A DNA stretch of 64,000 bases from Sphingomonas adhaesiva (GTDB lineage Bacteria > Pseudomonadota > Alphaproteobacteria > Sphingomonadales > Sphingomonadaceae). The stretch lies in NCBI RefSeq assembly GCF_002374855.1, contig NZ_NWVC01000003.1, positions 186,001 through 250,000 on the forward strand, written 5' to 3'. Shown here piece by piece: positions 15,202-24,876 of the stretch. The notes under the pieces were generated by a model that searched no databases, had not been told where the DNA came from, and worked only from the letters and a program-made list of their open reading frames with translations. Every line of letters starts with the position of its first letter. Positions within the stretch are counted from its first letter, which is position 1. The translations under genes were made by a program, and so were the position numbers.

Positions 15202-16536
15202 ATGGCGAGCTACGATCTTCTGCTGCGCGGCGGCACGGTGCACACCCCCGGCGGCCCGGTCACGGCCGATATCGGCGTCACCGGCGGGCGCATCGTGGAG
15301 ATCGGGGCGCGTGGCGATGCCGGGCGCACGATCGACTGTACCGGGCTGGATATCCTGCCGGGCGTCATCGACACGCAGGTGCATTTCCGCGAGCCGGGGC
15401 TGGAGCACAAGGAAGACCTCGCGTCGGGCAGCGAGGCAGCGGTGCGCGGCGGCGTCGTGGCGGTGTTCGAGATGCCGAACACCAAGCCCAATACCGATTC
15501 GGCCGAGGCGATCGCCGACAAGCTGGCGCGCGCCAAGGGGCGGATGTGGTGCGACCACGCCTTCTATGTCGGCGCCACCAACCACAATGCGCGCGACCTG
15601 ACCGAGCTGGAGCGGCTGCCGGGCACCGCGGGGGTCAAGATCTTCATGGGCGCATCGACCGGCGACCTGCTGGTCAGCGAGGATGCGCGGCTGGCCGAGG
15701 TGCTGGCCCACGGGCAGCGGCGCGTCGCCATCCATGCCGAGGACGAGGACCGGATGAACGCGCGGGCCGGCGAGCGGATCACCGGCGACGCCGCGTCGCA
15801 CCCGGTATGGCGCGACGACGAAAGCGCGCTGCTGGCGACGCAGCGCATCCTGCGGCTGGCGCGCGCGGCGCGGCGGCGCATCCATGTGTTGCACGTCACC
15901 ACCCCGGCGGAACTGGAACTGCTGGGCCGCAACAAGGATATCGCCACGTGCGAGGTGACGCCGCAGCATCTGACGCTGGCGGGCGAAGAAGCCTATCCGC
16001 GGCTGGGCACGCTGGCGCAGATGAACCCGCCGATCCGGTCGGGCGCGCATCGCGACGGCCTGTGGCACTGGCTGGCGCGCGGGGTGCCGGACGTGATCGG
16101 TTCGGACCATGCGCCGCACACGCTGGAGGAGAAGGCCAAGCCCTATCCCGCCAGCCCCAGCGGGATGCCGGGGGTGCAGACGCTGCTGCCGCTGCTGCTG
16201 GACCATGCCGCCAACGGCCGCCTGTCGTTGCAGCGCGTGATCGAGCTGACCAGCGCGGGGGCGCAGCGGATCTTCGGGCTGGTGGGCAAGGGGCGGATCG
16301 CCTGCGGCTATGACGCCGATTTCACGATCGTCGACCTGAAGAAGCGCTGGACGATCGAGGATGCCTGGCTCGCCTCGCGCGCGGGCTGGTCGCCGTTCAC
16401 GGGCATGACGCTGACCGGCAAGCCGGTCGGCACGATCGTGCGCGGGCATGTCGCGATGTGGGAGGACACGCTGGGCGATGCGCCGCAGGGCGCGCCGATC
16501 CGGTTCGAGGCGACCGAGTTCCCCGGCGGCCGGTAA
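15202..16536 (+). CDS. pyrC: Dihydroorotase, class I type
   Basis: An amidohydrolase expected to interconvert carbamoyl-aspartate and dihydroorotate in pyrimidine synthesis. The 444-residue length fits. Metal-site motifs: carboxylated-Lys region GVKIFMGASTGD, His in AIHAEDEDR and HVLHVTTP, and Asp/His in GSDHAPHT. The first metal motif reads DTQVHFREPG, so the first His of the usual HxH is Gln59. The ATG at 15202 is chosen over the adjacent GTG at 15199. A non-catalytic or hydantoinase-like role is a minor alternative because of the Gln. Confidence 0.85.
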   Translation: MASYDLLLRGGTVHTPGGPVTADIGVTGGRIVEIGARGDAGRTIDCTGLDILPGVIDTQVHFREPGLEHKEDLASGSEAAVRGGVVAVFEMPNTKPNTDSAEAIADKLARAKGRMWCDHAFYVGATNHNARDLTELERLPGTAGVKIFMGASTGDLLVSEDARLAEVLAHGQRRVAIHAEDEDRMNARAGERITGDAASHPVWRDDESALLATQRILRLARAARRRIHVLHVTTPAELELLGRNKDIATCEVTPQHLTLAGEEAYPRLGTLAQMNPPIRSGAHRDGLWHWLARGVPDVIGSDHAPHTLEEKAKPYPASPSGMPGVQTLLPLLLDHAANGRLSLQRVIELTSAGAQRIFGLVGKGRIACGYDADFTIVDLKKRWTIEDAWLASRAGWSPFTGMTLTGKPVGTIVRGHVAMWEDTLGDAPQGAPIRFEATEFPGGR

Positions 16537-16547
16537 CGGCCGCCGGG
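16522..16547. terminator. Perfect 11-bp inverted repeat at the pyrC/topA convergent junction
   Basis: CCCGGCGGCCG and CGGCCGCCGGG pair perfectly around the 4-base loop GTAA, which contains the pyrC stop codon. The repeat lies between two converging genes and has no T-run on either side. A bidirectional transcription barrier is the likely role, inferred from its position. Confidence 0.55.
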
Positions 16548-16554
16548 CTCCAGC

Positions 16555-19104
16555 CTATTCCTTCGCTGCGGCCTTCTTCGCCGCAGGCTTTTTGGCGGCG
16601 GGCTTCTTCGCCGCGGCCTTTTTCGCGGGCGCCTTCTTCTTCGGCTTGGCGGGGGCGGCGGCGGCGCGGGCGTCGATCAACTGCGCAGCTTCCTCCAGCG
16701 TCAGTTGATCGGGGGTGACCGTCTTGGGCAGCGTCGCGTTGGTCGTGCCGTCGGTGACATAGGGGCCGTAGCGCCCCTCCATCAGCCGCAGCTCCGCCTC
16801 CGTCCGCGGATGCGCACCGAGCACCTTGAGCGGTGCGCGCGCCGCGCCGCGCGCGGGGCGTCCGCCACCGGCGGCGGCCTCGGCCAGCTTGACCACCGCG
16901 GCGTTCATCCCGGTCTCGAACACCTCGGCGGTCGAGGACAGGCGCGCGTATTTGCCGTCATGGACCAGATAGGGGCCGTAGCGCCCGATGCTGGCGGCGA
17001 TGTCCTTGCCGGTTTCGGGGTGCTGGCCGATCGTGCGCGGCAGGTGGAGGAGCTTGAGCGCCATCTCCAGATCCAGCTCGCCGATATCCTTGGGGATCGA
17101 GGCGCGTTTGGCGTCCTTGCCCTCGCCCAGCTGGATATAGGGGCCGAAGCGCCCCGACTTGCGCTCCACCGGCAGGCCGGTTTCGGGATCATGGCCCAGC
17201 TGCTCCGGGCCGGTGTCCTCGCCCGCGGCCTCGCCGCCCTGCGCGAAGCGGCGCGTGAACTTGCATTCGGGATAGTTGCTGCACGCGATAAACGCGCCGA
17301 ACCGGCCGCCGCGCAGCGCCAGCTGCCCCGCGCCGCACGCGGGGCACAGCCGCGGGTCCGATCCGTCGGCCTTTTCGGGGAACAGATAGGGCGCCAGGAA
17401 CTGATCGAGCGCGGCGGTCACCTCGCTCGGCTTCTGCTCCATCACCTCGGACGTGCGCGGCTTGAAATCGCGCCAGAAGGCGGCGAGCACGTCCTGCCAT
17501 TGCGCACGGCCGCCGGACACGTCGTCCAGCTCCTCTTCCAGCTCGGCGGTGTAGTCATAGCCGACATAGCGTTCGAAGAAGCGTTCGAGGAACGCCGTCA
17601 CCAGCCGCCCGCTCTCCTCCGCGAAGAAGCGGTTCTTCTCGACCCGCACATAGGTGCGGTCCTTCAGCGTCTTGATGATCGAGGCATAAGTGGACGGGCG
17701 GCCGATCCCCAGCTCCTCCATCCGCTTGACCAGCGATGCCTCGGAGAAGCGCGGCGGCGGCTGGGTGAAATGCTGTTCGGCTGCCACGTCCTTCTTCGCC
17801 GGGGCATCGCCCTCGCGCAGGCGCGGCAGACGCTTTGCATCCTCGTCCTGGCTGTCGTCCTGCCCCTCTTCGTAGAGCGCGAGATAGCCGGGGAACAGCA
17901 CCACCTGACCGGTGGCGCGCAGCACGTGGCGGCCGGTGCCGTCGGCCAGCTCGACCGTGGTACGCTCCATCCGCGCCGACGCCATCTGCGAGGCCATCGC
18001 GCGTTTCCACACCAGATCGTAGAGGCGCGCATGGTCGCCCGACCCGACGCGGTCCTTGGCGAAATCGGTCGGGCGGATCGCCTCGTGCGCTTCCTGCGCG
18101 TTCTTCGCCTTGCTCTGATACTGGCGCGGCTTGTCGGGGACGTAGCCGCCGTCATAGCGGTTGGCGATCGCGGCGCGCGCGGCGGAGATGGCGCTGCCGT
18201 CCATCTGCACGCCGTCGGTCCGCATATAGGTGATCGCGCCATCCTCGTAGAGTTGCTGCGCGATCCGCATCGTGTGATCGGCGGAGAAGCCGAGCTTGCG
18301 CGCCGCCTCCTGCTGCAGCGTCGAGGTGGTGAAGGGCGGCGGCGGGTTGCGCGTCGCCGGGCGGGTATCGACCGACTGGACCGAGAAGCGCCCCGCCTCG
18401 ACATCCGCCTTCGCCTTCAGCGCGTCGCCCTCGTTGCCGATCGACAGCCGGTCGAGCTTCTGCCCGTTCCACTGCACCAGCCGGGTGGTGAAGGGCGTGC
18501 CGTCCTGCTCCATCGCGGCGGTGACGGACCAATATTCCTGGGCGCGGAACGCCTCGATCTCACGCTCGCGGTCGACGATCAGGCGCAGCGCGACGGACTG
18601 GACGCGGCCCGCCGACTTGGCGCCCGGCAGCTTGCGCCACAGCACCGGCGACAGCGTGAAGCCGACCAGATAGTCGAGCGCGCGGCGCGCGCGATAGGCG
18701 TCGATCAGGTCGGTATCCAGATCGCGCGGGTTCGCCATCGCCTGCGTCACCGCGGGCTTGGTGATGGCGTTGAAGGTGACGCGCTGGACGTCGCGGGGCA
18801 GCGCCTTGCGCTTGGCCAGCACTTCCTGGACGTGCCACGAAATCGCCTCCCCCTCGCGATCGGGGTCGGTGGCCAGGATCAGGCGGTCCGCCTTCTTCGC
18901 CTCGTCGGCGATCGCCTTCAGCTGCTTGGCCTTGTCGGCGTAGTTTTCCCACTCCATCGCGAACCCCTCATCGGGATTCACCGACCCGTCCTTCGCGGGC
19001 AGGTCGCGGATATGGCCGTAGCTGGCGAGGACGCGGTAATCCGGGCCGAGATACTTTTCGATGGTTTTCGCCTTGGCGGGCGATTCGACGATGACGAGTT
19101 GCAT
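16555..19104 (-). CDS. topA: DNA topoisomerase I
   Basis: A type IA topoisomerase that relaxes negative supercoils. The product is 849 residues. The Toprim domain opens with LVIVESPAKAKTIEKYLG and has the acidic triad in DPDREGEA (80-87). Active-site Tyr293 lies in EDGAITYMRTDGV. A zinc-finger-like CPACG ... CSNYPEC unit follows near 575-605, then several RFGPYI-type topoisomerase C-terminal repeats. The protein ends in a Lys/Ala-rich tail (AKKAAAKKP repeats), probably a DNA-binding extension common in alphaproteobacteria. It is last in a plsY-dprA-membrane protein-topA order. Confidence 0.97.
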   Translation of the reverse strand: MQLVIVESPAKAKTIEKYLGPDYRVLASYGHIRDLPAKDGSVNPDEGFAMEWENYADKAKQLKAIADEAKKADRLILATDPDREGEAISWHVQEVLAKRKALPRDVQRVTFNAITKPAVTQAMANPRDLDTDLIDAYRARRALDYLVGFTLSPVLWRKLPGAKSAGRVQSVALRLIVDREREIEAFRAQEYWSVTAAMEQDGTPFTTRLVQWNGQKLDRLSIGNEGDALKAKADVEAGRFSVQSVDTRPATRNPPPPFTTSTLQQEAARKLGFSADHTMRIAQQLYEDGAITYMRTDGVQMDGSAISAARAAIANRYDGGYVPDKPRQYQSKAKNAQEAHEAIRPTDFAKDRVGSGDHARLYDLVWKRAMASQMASARMERTTVELADGTGRHVLRATGQVVLFPGYLALYEEGQDDSQDEDAKRLPRLREGDAPAKKDVAAEQHFTQPPPRFSEASLVKRMEELGIGRPSTYASIIKTLKDRTYVRVEKNRFFAEESGRLVTAFLERFFERYVGYDYTAELEEELDDVSGGRAQWQDVLAAFWRDFKPRTSEVMEQKPSEVTAALDQFLAPYLFPEKADGSDPRLCPACGAGQLALRGGRFGAFIACSNYPECKFTRRFAQGGEAAGEDTGPEQLGHDPETGLPVERKSGRFGPYIQLGEGKDAKRASIPKDIGELDLEMALKLLHLPRTIGQHPETGKDIAASIGRYGPYLVHDGKYARLSSTAEVFETGMNAAVVKLAEAAAGGGRPARGAARAPLKVLGAHPRTEAELRLMEGRYGPYVTDGTTNATLPKTVTPDQLTLEEAAQLIDARAAAAPAKPKKKAPAKKAAAKKPAAKKPAAKKAAAKE

Positions 19105-19177
19105 TGTGCCTAGCTAGGAAGCCTCACGTATACGCGCGAGGGTGGAGGGAAGCGTCGGGAGGCGTCAACCCCGCGGC

Positions 19178-19552
19178 TCAGCGCCGGTCGGGGGTGGCGC
19201 GCCACGCCAGCAGGAAGCCGGCGCCGAGCACGAGGTCGATGATCGCGAACGGCGCGACGGCGCGATCGGCGCCGCCGGTCGCCACCAGCCACAACGCGGG
19301 AACGCCGAACGCCAGTTTCTCCGCGACGCCCGCCAGCATGACCGGATGATAGCGGACGGGATCGCCGCCGACGATCCAGAAGACGATCTGGAACGCCAGC
19401 GCGGTGAAGGCAAAGGCCAGCGGCGGCAGTTGCGGCGCCGCGCCGCCGGCGGGCGAGGCGAGCAGGCTGGCGAGCAGGGCGATCGTGCCATAGAGCGCCG
19501 CACCGCGGAACCAGCGCGCGACCCAGCGTGGCACGTCGGCGTCGTTCAGCAC
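19178..19552 (-). CDS. Small integral membrane protein of unknown function
   Basis: A 124-residue product with four hydrophobic segments (about residues 17-36, 44-63, 70-90 and 97-115). The start is a GTG overlapping the dprA stop, which suggests coupling. Motifs such as FWIVGGDPVRYHPVMLAGVAEK recall a small uncharacterised membrane family seen in sphingomonads, but I cannot name it. It lies between dprA and topA on the same strand. Confidence 0.7.
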   Translation of the reverse strand: MLNDADVPRWVARWFRGAALYGTIALLASLLASPAGGAAPQLPPLAFAFTALAFQIVFWIVGGDPVRYHPVMLAGVAEKLAFGVPALWLVATGGADRAVAPFAIIDLVLGAGFLLAWRATPDRR

Positions 19553-20622
19553 AGGCTTACCCTTCCACCGGCATGGCGCTCCAGCCGGCCGGCGAGTTCG
19601 AGTTCCAGCAGCACCATCTGCACGATCGCGGGCGACAGCCCGGACTGGCGGACGATGTCGTCCACGCCCACCGCGACGGAGGCGAGCAGGCCCTCTACCC
19701 GACGGCGCTCGGCATCGCTGGCATCCTCAGGCGGGGATGGCCGCCAGGGCGCGGCGGGCGCATGGACCGCCGCGCGGGCGTCGATCGGGCGGATCTGTTC
19801 CAGCACGTCGTCGGCGCTCTGGATCAGCGTCGCCCCGTCGCGGATCAGCGCGTTGCAGCCGTGCGCGCGCGGATCGAGCGGGTGGCCGGGCACCGCCATC
19901 ACCTCCCGACCCGCCTCGCCCGCCAGCCGCGCGGTGATGAGCGAGCCGGAGCGCGGCGCTGCCTCCACCACCAATGTCCCCAGCGACAGGCCCGCGATGA
20001 TGCGGTTGCGGTGCGGGAAATGGCGCGCGCGCGGTTCCGTGCCCGGCGGCATCTCGGCGATCAGCAGTCCTTCCTGCGCGACCCGTTCCTGCACCGCGGC
20101 ATTCTCCGGCGGATAGACCACGTCGATCCCGCCCGCGATCACGCCGATCGTCGCGGGCAGTGCGCCTTCGTGTGCGGCGGTGTCGATCCCGCGGGCCAGC
20201 CCCGACACGACCGTCGCGCCGCGTGACGACAGCGCGTGCGCGATCTGCCGCGCGAAGCGGCAGGCCGCGGCGGAGGCGTTACGCGCGCCGACCATCGCGA
20301 CGGGCAGCCGCGCCGCCAGCGACAGGTCGCCGCGCGCGGTCAGCACCGCCGGGGGATTGTCGCTTTCGGCCAGCAGGCGCGGATAGTCGGTATCGCCCAG
20401 GAACAGATGGCGTGCGCCGATCCGCGAGAGCAGCGCGCTTTCCCGTTCGGCCAGCGCCACCGGCGGGACCATCGGGGCGCGACCGCCGCCGCGCCGTGCC
20501 AGATCGGGCAGCGCATCGATCGCGGCGGCGGCGGTGCCGAACCGCGCGATCAACTGGCGATAGGTGACCGGCCCGATCGACGGCGTGCGAATCAACCGCA
20601 GCCGTGCCAGCGCGTCACTCAC
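19546..20622 (-). CDS. dprA: DNA processing protein DprA
   Basis: Loads RecA onto incoming single-stranded DNA during transformation, and in GTA-producing alphaproteobacteria also during GTA uptake. The 358-residue protein has an N-terminal SAM-like helical region, a Rossmann core with [36 protein letters not shown] and the [13 protein letters not shown] segment, and a C-terminal winged-helix domain (about 295-358). The GTG start overlaps the plsY stop by 8 bases. Confidence 0.95.
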   Translation of the reverse strand: MSDALARLRLIRTPSIGPVTYRQLIARFGTAAAAIDALPDLARRGGGRAPMVPPVALAERESALLSRIGARHLFLGDTDYPRLLAESDNPPAVLTARGDLSLAARLPVAMVGARNASAAACRFARQIAHALSSRGATVVSGLARGIDTAAHEGALPATIGVIAGGIDVVYPPENAAVQERVAQEGLLIAEMPPGTEPRARHFPHRNRIIAGLSLGTLVVEAAPRSGSLITARLAGEAGREVMAVPGHPLDPRAHGCNALIRDGATLIQSADDVLEQIRPIDARAAVHAPAAPWRPSPPEDASDAERRRVEGLLASVAVGVDDIVRQSGLSPAIVQMVLLELELAGRLERHAGGRVSLC

Positions 20623-21238
20623 CCGCGCCGCTCTCCGCCGGACGGTCCGCAGGCGCCGCCGTCTTCGCGCCGACGCGCGGCTCGGTCCCGTCGATCAGCC
20701 GCGCGACATTGGCGCGATGCTTCCACAGGACGATCCCGGCGAGCGCCATCAGCAGCGGGACGATGTCGAACCGCCCCAGCATCGCGGCGGCCACCGGCGT
20801 GCCGATCGCCGCGGTCATCCCCGCCAGCGAGGAGATGCGTGTCGCGGCGAGCAGCCCCAGCCACAGCGCGGCGAACACCAGCCCCAGCGGCCACCACAGG
20901 CCCAGCGCGATGCCCATCAGCGTCGCCACACCCTTTCCGCCGCGGAACCACAGCCACACCGGATAGCAATGGCCGACGAATGCGCCCGCGGCGGCCAGCG
21001 CGGCGTTGCCGGGCAACAGCCAGGCCGCCAGCAGCACCGCCGCCAGCCCCTTGCCCATGTCGAGCAGCAGCGTGGCCGCGGCCAGCCCCTTGCGCCCGGT
21101 GCGCAGCACGTTGGTGGCGCCGATATTGCCCGAGCCGATCTGCCTGAGGTCGCCCGCGCCGAACGCGCGCGTCAGCAGCACGCCGAACGGGATCGAACCC
21201 AGCAGATAACCGCCGAGCAGCGCCGCGACGGGCGGCAT
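20615..21238 (-). CDS. plsY: Acyl-phosphate:glycerol-3-phosphate acyltransferase
   Basis: An integral membrane acyltransferase that makes lysophosphatidic acid, the first step of phospholipid synthesis. The 207-residue product carries the three PlsY motifs: [11 protein letters not shown] with [26 protein letters not shown], and the late HRANVARL segment. Five or six membrane helices are evident. It heads the minus-strand operon leading to topA and is divergent from murI (129 bp apart). Confidence 0.96.
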   Translation of the reverse strand: MPPVAALLGGYLLGSIPFGVLLTRAFGAGDLRQIGSGNIGATNVLRTGRKGLAAATLLLDMGKGLAAVLLAAWLLPGNAALAAAGAFVGHCYPVWLWFRGGKGVATLMGIALGLWWPLGLVFAALWLGLLAATRISSLAGMTAAIGTPVAAAMLGRFDIVPLLMALAGIVLWKHRANVARLIDGTEPRVGAKTAAPADRPAESGAGE

Positions 21239-21367
21239 CCAGACGATGGCGTTGGTCAGCGTTGATCCCCTTTTGTCCCGCTTCTAGCGAAAAGCGCGCG
21301 GCGATGCCATGCCCAGATTTGCGTCATCTGATTGCCGGGCGCCGGCACGTCACCTAAGCGGGGCAGG

Positions 21368-22162
21368 ATGAGCGATGCGCGCCCGATCCTGTTCTTCGAT
21401 TCCGGTGTCGGCGGCCTGTCGGTGGTGGCGCCGACGCGCGCGCTGCTGCCGACCGCGCCGATCGTCTATGCCGCCGATTCGGCGTTCTTCCCCTATGGCA
21501 TCCGCAGCGAGGCGGAGATCGCGGCGCGCGTCCCCGCGCTGCTGGGACGGCTGGTCGAGCGGTATCGCCCGCGGCTGGCGGTGATCGCGTGCAACACCGC
21601 CTCGACGATCGCGTTGCCGGCGGTGCGCGCTGCGCTGGACGTGCCGGTGGTCGGCACCGTCCCGGCGATCAAGCCCGCCGCCGCGATGAGCGCGACGCGC
21701 GTGATCGGCGTGCTGGGCACCGAGGCGACCGTGCGCCAGCCCTATGTCGACGACCTGGCGGCGCGGTTCGCGGCGGATTGCACGGTGCTACGCCACGGAT
21801 CGGCGGGGCTGGTGACGCTGGCGGAGGCGGAACTGGCCGGCAAGGTCGCGCCGGAGGCGGCGGTGGCGCGCGAACTGGACGGGCTGTTCGCGCAGCCGGG
21901 CGGCGACCGCATCGACGTGATCGTCAACGCCTGCACGCATTTTCCGCTGCTGGCGGCGCAACTGGCGGCGGTCGCGCCCGGCGTGCGGTTCGTCGATGGC
22001 GGCCCGGGAATCGCGCTGCGCATCGCGCACCTGACGCAGGGACAGTCGTGGCCCGACCGCGCCGCGCCCGGCACCCTGGTGTTCACCGCCGGGGGCGAGC
22101 GCGAATCGCGGATCGCCGCGACGCTGGCGCAGAGAGATTTCGGCAAGACGGAGTTGCTATAA
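21368..22162 (+). CDS. murI: Glutamate racemase
   Basis: Makes D-glutamate for peptidoglycan. The 264-residue product has both catalytic cysteines in family context ([13 protein letters not shown] and [10 protein letters not shown]) and the N-terminal [12 protein letters not shown] motif. The ATG at 21368 follows GGGGCAGG and gives the normal start; an earlier in-frame codon at 21332 would add 12 unsupported residues. Confidence 0.96.
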   Translation: MSDARPILFFDSGVGGLSVVAPTRALLPTAPIVYAADSAFFPYGIRSEAEIAARVPALLGRLVERYRPRLAVIACNTASTIALPAVRAALDVPVVGTVPAIKPAAAMSATRVIGVLGTEATVRQPYVDDLAARFAADCTVLRHGSAGLVTLAEAELAGKVAPEAAVARELDGLFAQPGGDRIDVIVNACTHFPLLAAQLAAVAPGVRFVDGGPGIALRIAHLTQGQSWPDRAAPGTLVFTAGGERESRIAATLAQRDFGKTELL

Positions 22163-22259
22163 CCCGCGCGGGGTGGGACAATTTGTCCTAGCCGTTCGAT
22201 CAGAGAGACCAAGGATGCCGACTGGTCAGGCGATGGAGAGGGGAGTAGGGGTACGGCCC

Positions 22260-23501
22260 ATGACCAGCGATAGCGATACGCGCGCCGTGGATTACTCGCG
22301 CGTGTTCACCCAGGCGATCGACCGGCTCCATGCGGAGGGCCGCTATCGCGTGTTCATCGACATCCTGCGCAACAAGGGGATGTTCCCCAATGCGCGCTGC
22401 TTCGCCGGGCATAACGGGCCGAAGCCGATCACGGTGTGGTGTTCGAACGACTATCTCGCGATGGGGCAGCACCCCAAGGTGATCGCCGCGATGGAAGAGG
22501 CGCTGCACGATGTCGGCGCCGGTTCGGGCGGCACGCGCAACATCGGCGGCAACACGCATTACCATGTTGACCTGGAAGGCGAGCTGGCCGACCTGCACGG
22601 CAAGCAGGCGGCGCTGCTGTTCACGTCGGGCTATGTCTCGAACGAGGCGACGCTGTCGACGCTGGCCAAGGTGCTGCCGGGCTGCATCATCTATTCGGAC
22701 GAGCTGAACCACGCCTCGATGATCGCGGGCATCCGCAACGCGGGCTGCGAGAAGCGCGTGTTCCGCCACAACGACCTGGCGCATCTCGAGGAACTGCTCG
22801 CTGCCGACGATCCCGCCACGCCCAAGCTGATCGCGTTCGAAAGCGTCTATTCGATGGAGGGCGATGTCGCCCCGATCGCCGCGATCTGCGACCTGGCGGA
22901 CAAGTATAACGCGCTGACCTATCTGGACGAGGTCCATGCCGTCGGCATGTACGGCGCGCGCGGCGGCGGCATCTCGGAACGTGACGGCGTCGCGCACCGG
23001 CTGACGATCATCGAAGGAACGCTGGGCAAGGCGTTCGGGGTGATGGGCGGCTATATCGCCGCGGACCGCACGATCGTGGACGTCATCCGCAGCTATGCAC
23101 CCGGCTTCATCTTCACCACCTCCTTATCGCCGGTGCTGGTCGCGGGCGTGCTGGCCAGCGTCCGCCACCTGAAGCAGTCGAGCGTCGAGCGCGAGGGGCA
23201 GCAGGCCGCCGCCGCCACGCTGAAGGCGATGATGCGCGATGCCGGCCTGCCGGTGATGATCGGCGAGACGCATATCGTCCCGGTGATGGTCGGCGACCCG
23301 GTGAAGGCCAAGAAGATCAGCGACATCCTGCTGGCCGAATATGGCGTGTACGTGCAGCCGATCAATTATCCGACCGTGCCGCGCGGGACCGAGCGGCTTC
23401 GCTTCACCCCCGGCCCGGCGCATGACGAGGCGATGATGCGCGAACTGACCGACGCGCTGGTCGAAATCTGGGGCCGGCTGGAGCTGCGCATCGCCGCCTG
23501 A
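22260..23501 (+). CDS. hemA: 5-aminolevulinate synthase
   Basis: A PLP enzyme condensing glycine and succinyl-CoA, the alphaproteobacterial (C4/Shemin) entry to heme synthesis. The 413-residue length is normal. The PLP lysine lies in [18 protein letters not shown]. Other motifs: [28 protein letters not shown] and [12 protein letters not shown]. The ATG at 22260 follows a GGGGAGTAGGGG ribosome site; ATGs further upstream in frame (22215 and others) are less likely. It converges with the DUF4169 gene. Confidence 0.96.
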   Translation: MTSDSDTRAVDYSRVFTQAIDRLHAEGRYRVFIDILRNKGMFPNARCFAGHNGPKPITVWCSNDYLAMGQHPKVIAAMEEALHDVGAGSGGTRNIGGNTHYHVDLEGELADLHGKQAALLFTSGYVSNEATLSTLAKVLPGCIIYSDELNHASMIAGIRNAGCEKRVFRHNDLAHLEELLAADDPATPKLIAFESVYSMEGDVAPIAAICDLADKYNALTYLDEVHAVGMYGARGGGISERDGVAHRLTIIEGTLGKAFGVMGGYIAADRTIVDVIRSYAPGFIFTTSLSPVLVAGVLASVRHLKQSSVEREGQQAAAATLKAMMRDAGLPVMIGETHIVPVMVGDPVKAKKISDILLAEYGVYVQPINYPTVPRGTERLRFTPGPAHDEAMMRELTDALVEIWGRLELRIAA

Positions 23502-23519
23502 TCGCGGCGGCGCGACGGA

Positions 23520-23696
23520 TCACTCCTCGCGCCGCACGCCGTCCAGTGCAGCGTCGTGGTGCGCACGCTCCCGCGCATGGGCCTGTTTCTGCGCCTTCGT
23601 GCGGCCGAAGGCGGCGCGATTCGCCGCCGCCTGCACCGTCGCGGCGGCGCGCGCCTTCGCCTTGCGGGCGCGGTTCAGGTTGACCACGTCCGCCAT
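23520..23696 (-). CDS. DUF4169 small basic protein
   Basis: A 58-residue, Arg/Lys/Ala-rich helical protein with the DUF4169 pattern: VVNLNRARKAKARAAA, ANRAAFGRTKAQKQ and the ending LDGVRREE. Function is unknown. It starts only 5 bases after the nusB stop, so the two are probably co-transcribed. Confidence 0.82.
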   Translation of the reverse strand: MADVVNLNRARKAKARAAATVQAAANRAAFGRTKAQKQAHARERAHHDAALDGVRREE

Positions 23697-23701
23697 CGCG
23701 G

Positions 23702-24157
23702 TCAGCCGCGCACCTGCTTGGCGATACCGTCGAGCAGGCCGTTGACGAACCCCGCCTCGCGCCGTTCGTAGAAGGCGTGGGCCACATCGACATATTCGGT
23801 GATCACCGCGCCGACCGGCACGTCGGCACGCGCCAGCAATTCCCACGTGCCCGCGCGCAGGATCGCCTTCATCGGGCGGTCCAGCCGCTCCAGCGTCCAG
23901 CCGCTGGCCAGCTTCTCCGCGATCAGCCGGTCGATCTCGCCCAGCCGCGCGTGCGCGCCGGTGACGATATCGTCGAAGAACTGGACGTCGGCCTCGGCAT
24001 ATTCGACGTCCTCGATGACGGCGCCCAGCCGATGGTGATGGAATTCGTGGAGCAGCGCGGGGATCGCGGTGCCTTCCATCTCGTGCTGGTACAGCGCCTG
24101 GACGGCGGCGAGGCGCGCGGCGGCGCGGCTCTTGGATCGGGCAGCGGTTCGGGACAT
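23702..24157 (-). CDS. nusB: Transcription antitermination factor NusB
   Basis: An RNA-binding helical protein acting with NusE in rRNA antitermination. The 151-residue product has typical motifs: AARLAAVQALYQHEMEG, ERLDRPMKAILRAGTWEL, then VITEYVDVAHAFY and FVNGLLDGIAKQVR at the C terminus. It precedes DUF4169 on the same strand. Confidence 0.95.
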   Translation of the reverse strand: MSRTAARSKSRAAARLAAVQALYQHEMEGTAIPALLHEFHHHRLGAVIEDVEYAEADVQFFDDIVTGAHARLGEIDRLIAEKLASGWTLERLDRPMKAILRAGTWELLARADVPVGAVITEYVDVAHAFYERREAGFVNGLLDGIAKQVRG

Positions 24158-24232
24158 GGGCGCGCGCTGTACGCCGGTCGCGCGCGTTCGTCACCCCCGC
24201 GCGGCGTGTTGATCCGTATCAGGCAGTTTTCC

Positions 24233-24258
24233 GGCAACGTCGGCGTGCGGCATCCGTT
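24233..24258 (+). promoter_or_regulatory. Possible EcfG-type (general stress) promoter
   Basis: GGCAAC at 24233-24238 and CGTT at 24255-24258 are separated by 16 bases, close to the alphaproteobacterial EcfG pattern GGAAC-N16/17-CGTT but with one -35 mismatch. It sits about 65 bp upstream of the ferritin-like gene, a type of gene often under general stress control. Confidence 0.3.
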
Positions 24259-24321
24259 CGTTCACGGTCCGCCACTTGCGGGCGCCATCGCATGACCACC
24301 GGATAGCAGAGGAGAGCAGAC

Positions 24322-24837
24322 ATGGGACTGTTCACCAAGGATATCGAAACGCTCCACGACCTGTTCCTGCATCAGCTGCAGGACATCTATTATGCGGAGA
24401 ACCAGATCACCAAGGCGCTGCCCAAGATGATCGACAAGGCGACGTCGCCCGAGCTGAAACAGGGGTTCGAGACGCACCTGCGCGAAACCGAAGGGCAGAT
24501 CGCGCGCCTGGAGCAGGCGTTCGAGGCGCTGGGCGAAAAGGCCAAGGCGGTGAAGTGCCCGGCGATCGACGGCATCATCAAGGAAGCCAACGAAGTCGCC
24601 GGCGAGGTCGCCGACAAGGCCGTGCTGGACGCGGCGCTGATCGCGGCGGCGCAGGCGGTCGAGCATTACGAGATCACGCGCTACGGCACGCTGATCGCCT
24701 GGGCGCGCCAGCTGGGCCATACGCAGGTCGCCGGGCTGCTCGAGGAAACGCTCGCGGAAGAAAAGGCCACCGACGACAAATTGACGACGCTGGCCGAAAG
24801 CAAGGCCAACGCCGACGCGGAATTGGCCACCGCCTGA
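24322..24837 (+). CDS. Ferritin-like DUF892 (YciE-type) protein
   Basis: A 171-residue four-helix-bundle protein of the DUF892/YciE family, linked to stress responses in other bacteria. The pattern DLFLHQLQDIYYAENQI is diagnostic, with further helices ELKQGFETHLRETEGQIARL, AAQAVEHYEITRYGTLIAW and LLEETLAEEKATDDKL. The Glu and His residues in these helices are the putative metal ligands. A strong GAGGAGAG ribosome site precedes the ATG and a terminator follows, so it is monocistronic. Confidence 0.93.
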   Translation: MGLFTKDIETLHDLFLHQLQDIYYAENQITKALPKMIDKATSPELKQGFETHLRETEGQIARLEQAFEALGEKAKAVKCPAIDGIIKEANEVAGEVADKAVLDAALIAAAQAVEHYEITRYGTLIAWARQLGHTQVAGLLEETLAEEKATDDKLTTLAESKANADAELATA

Positions 24838-24846
24838 CGGAGCGGA

Positions 24847-24872
24847 GGGGCGCCCGACCTGGCGCCCCTTTT
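24847..24872 (+). terminator. Intrinsic terminator after the DUF892 gene
   Basis: A perfect 8-bp stem GGGGCGCC / GGCGCCCC with loop CGACCT is followed by TTTT. It is 9 bases after the stop codon and ends just before the convergent hisD gene. Confidence 0.85.
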
Positions 24873-24876
24873 GCCG

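Noticed and set aside
16705-19113. Plus-strand open frame of ~800 codons opposite topA
   Set aside because: Antisense shadow of topA. The topA frame carries all catalytic motifs and this one carries none.
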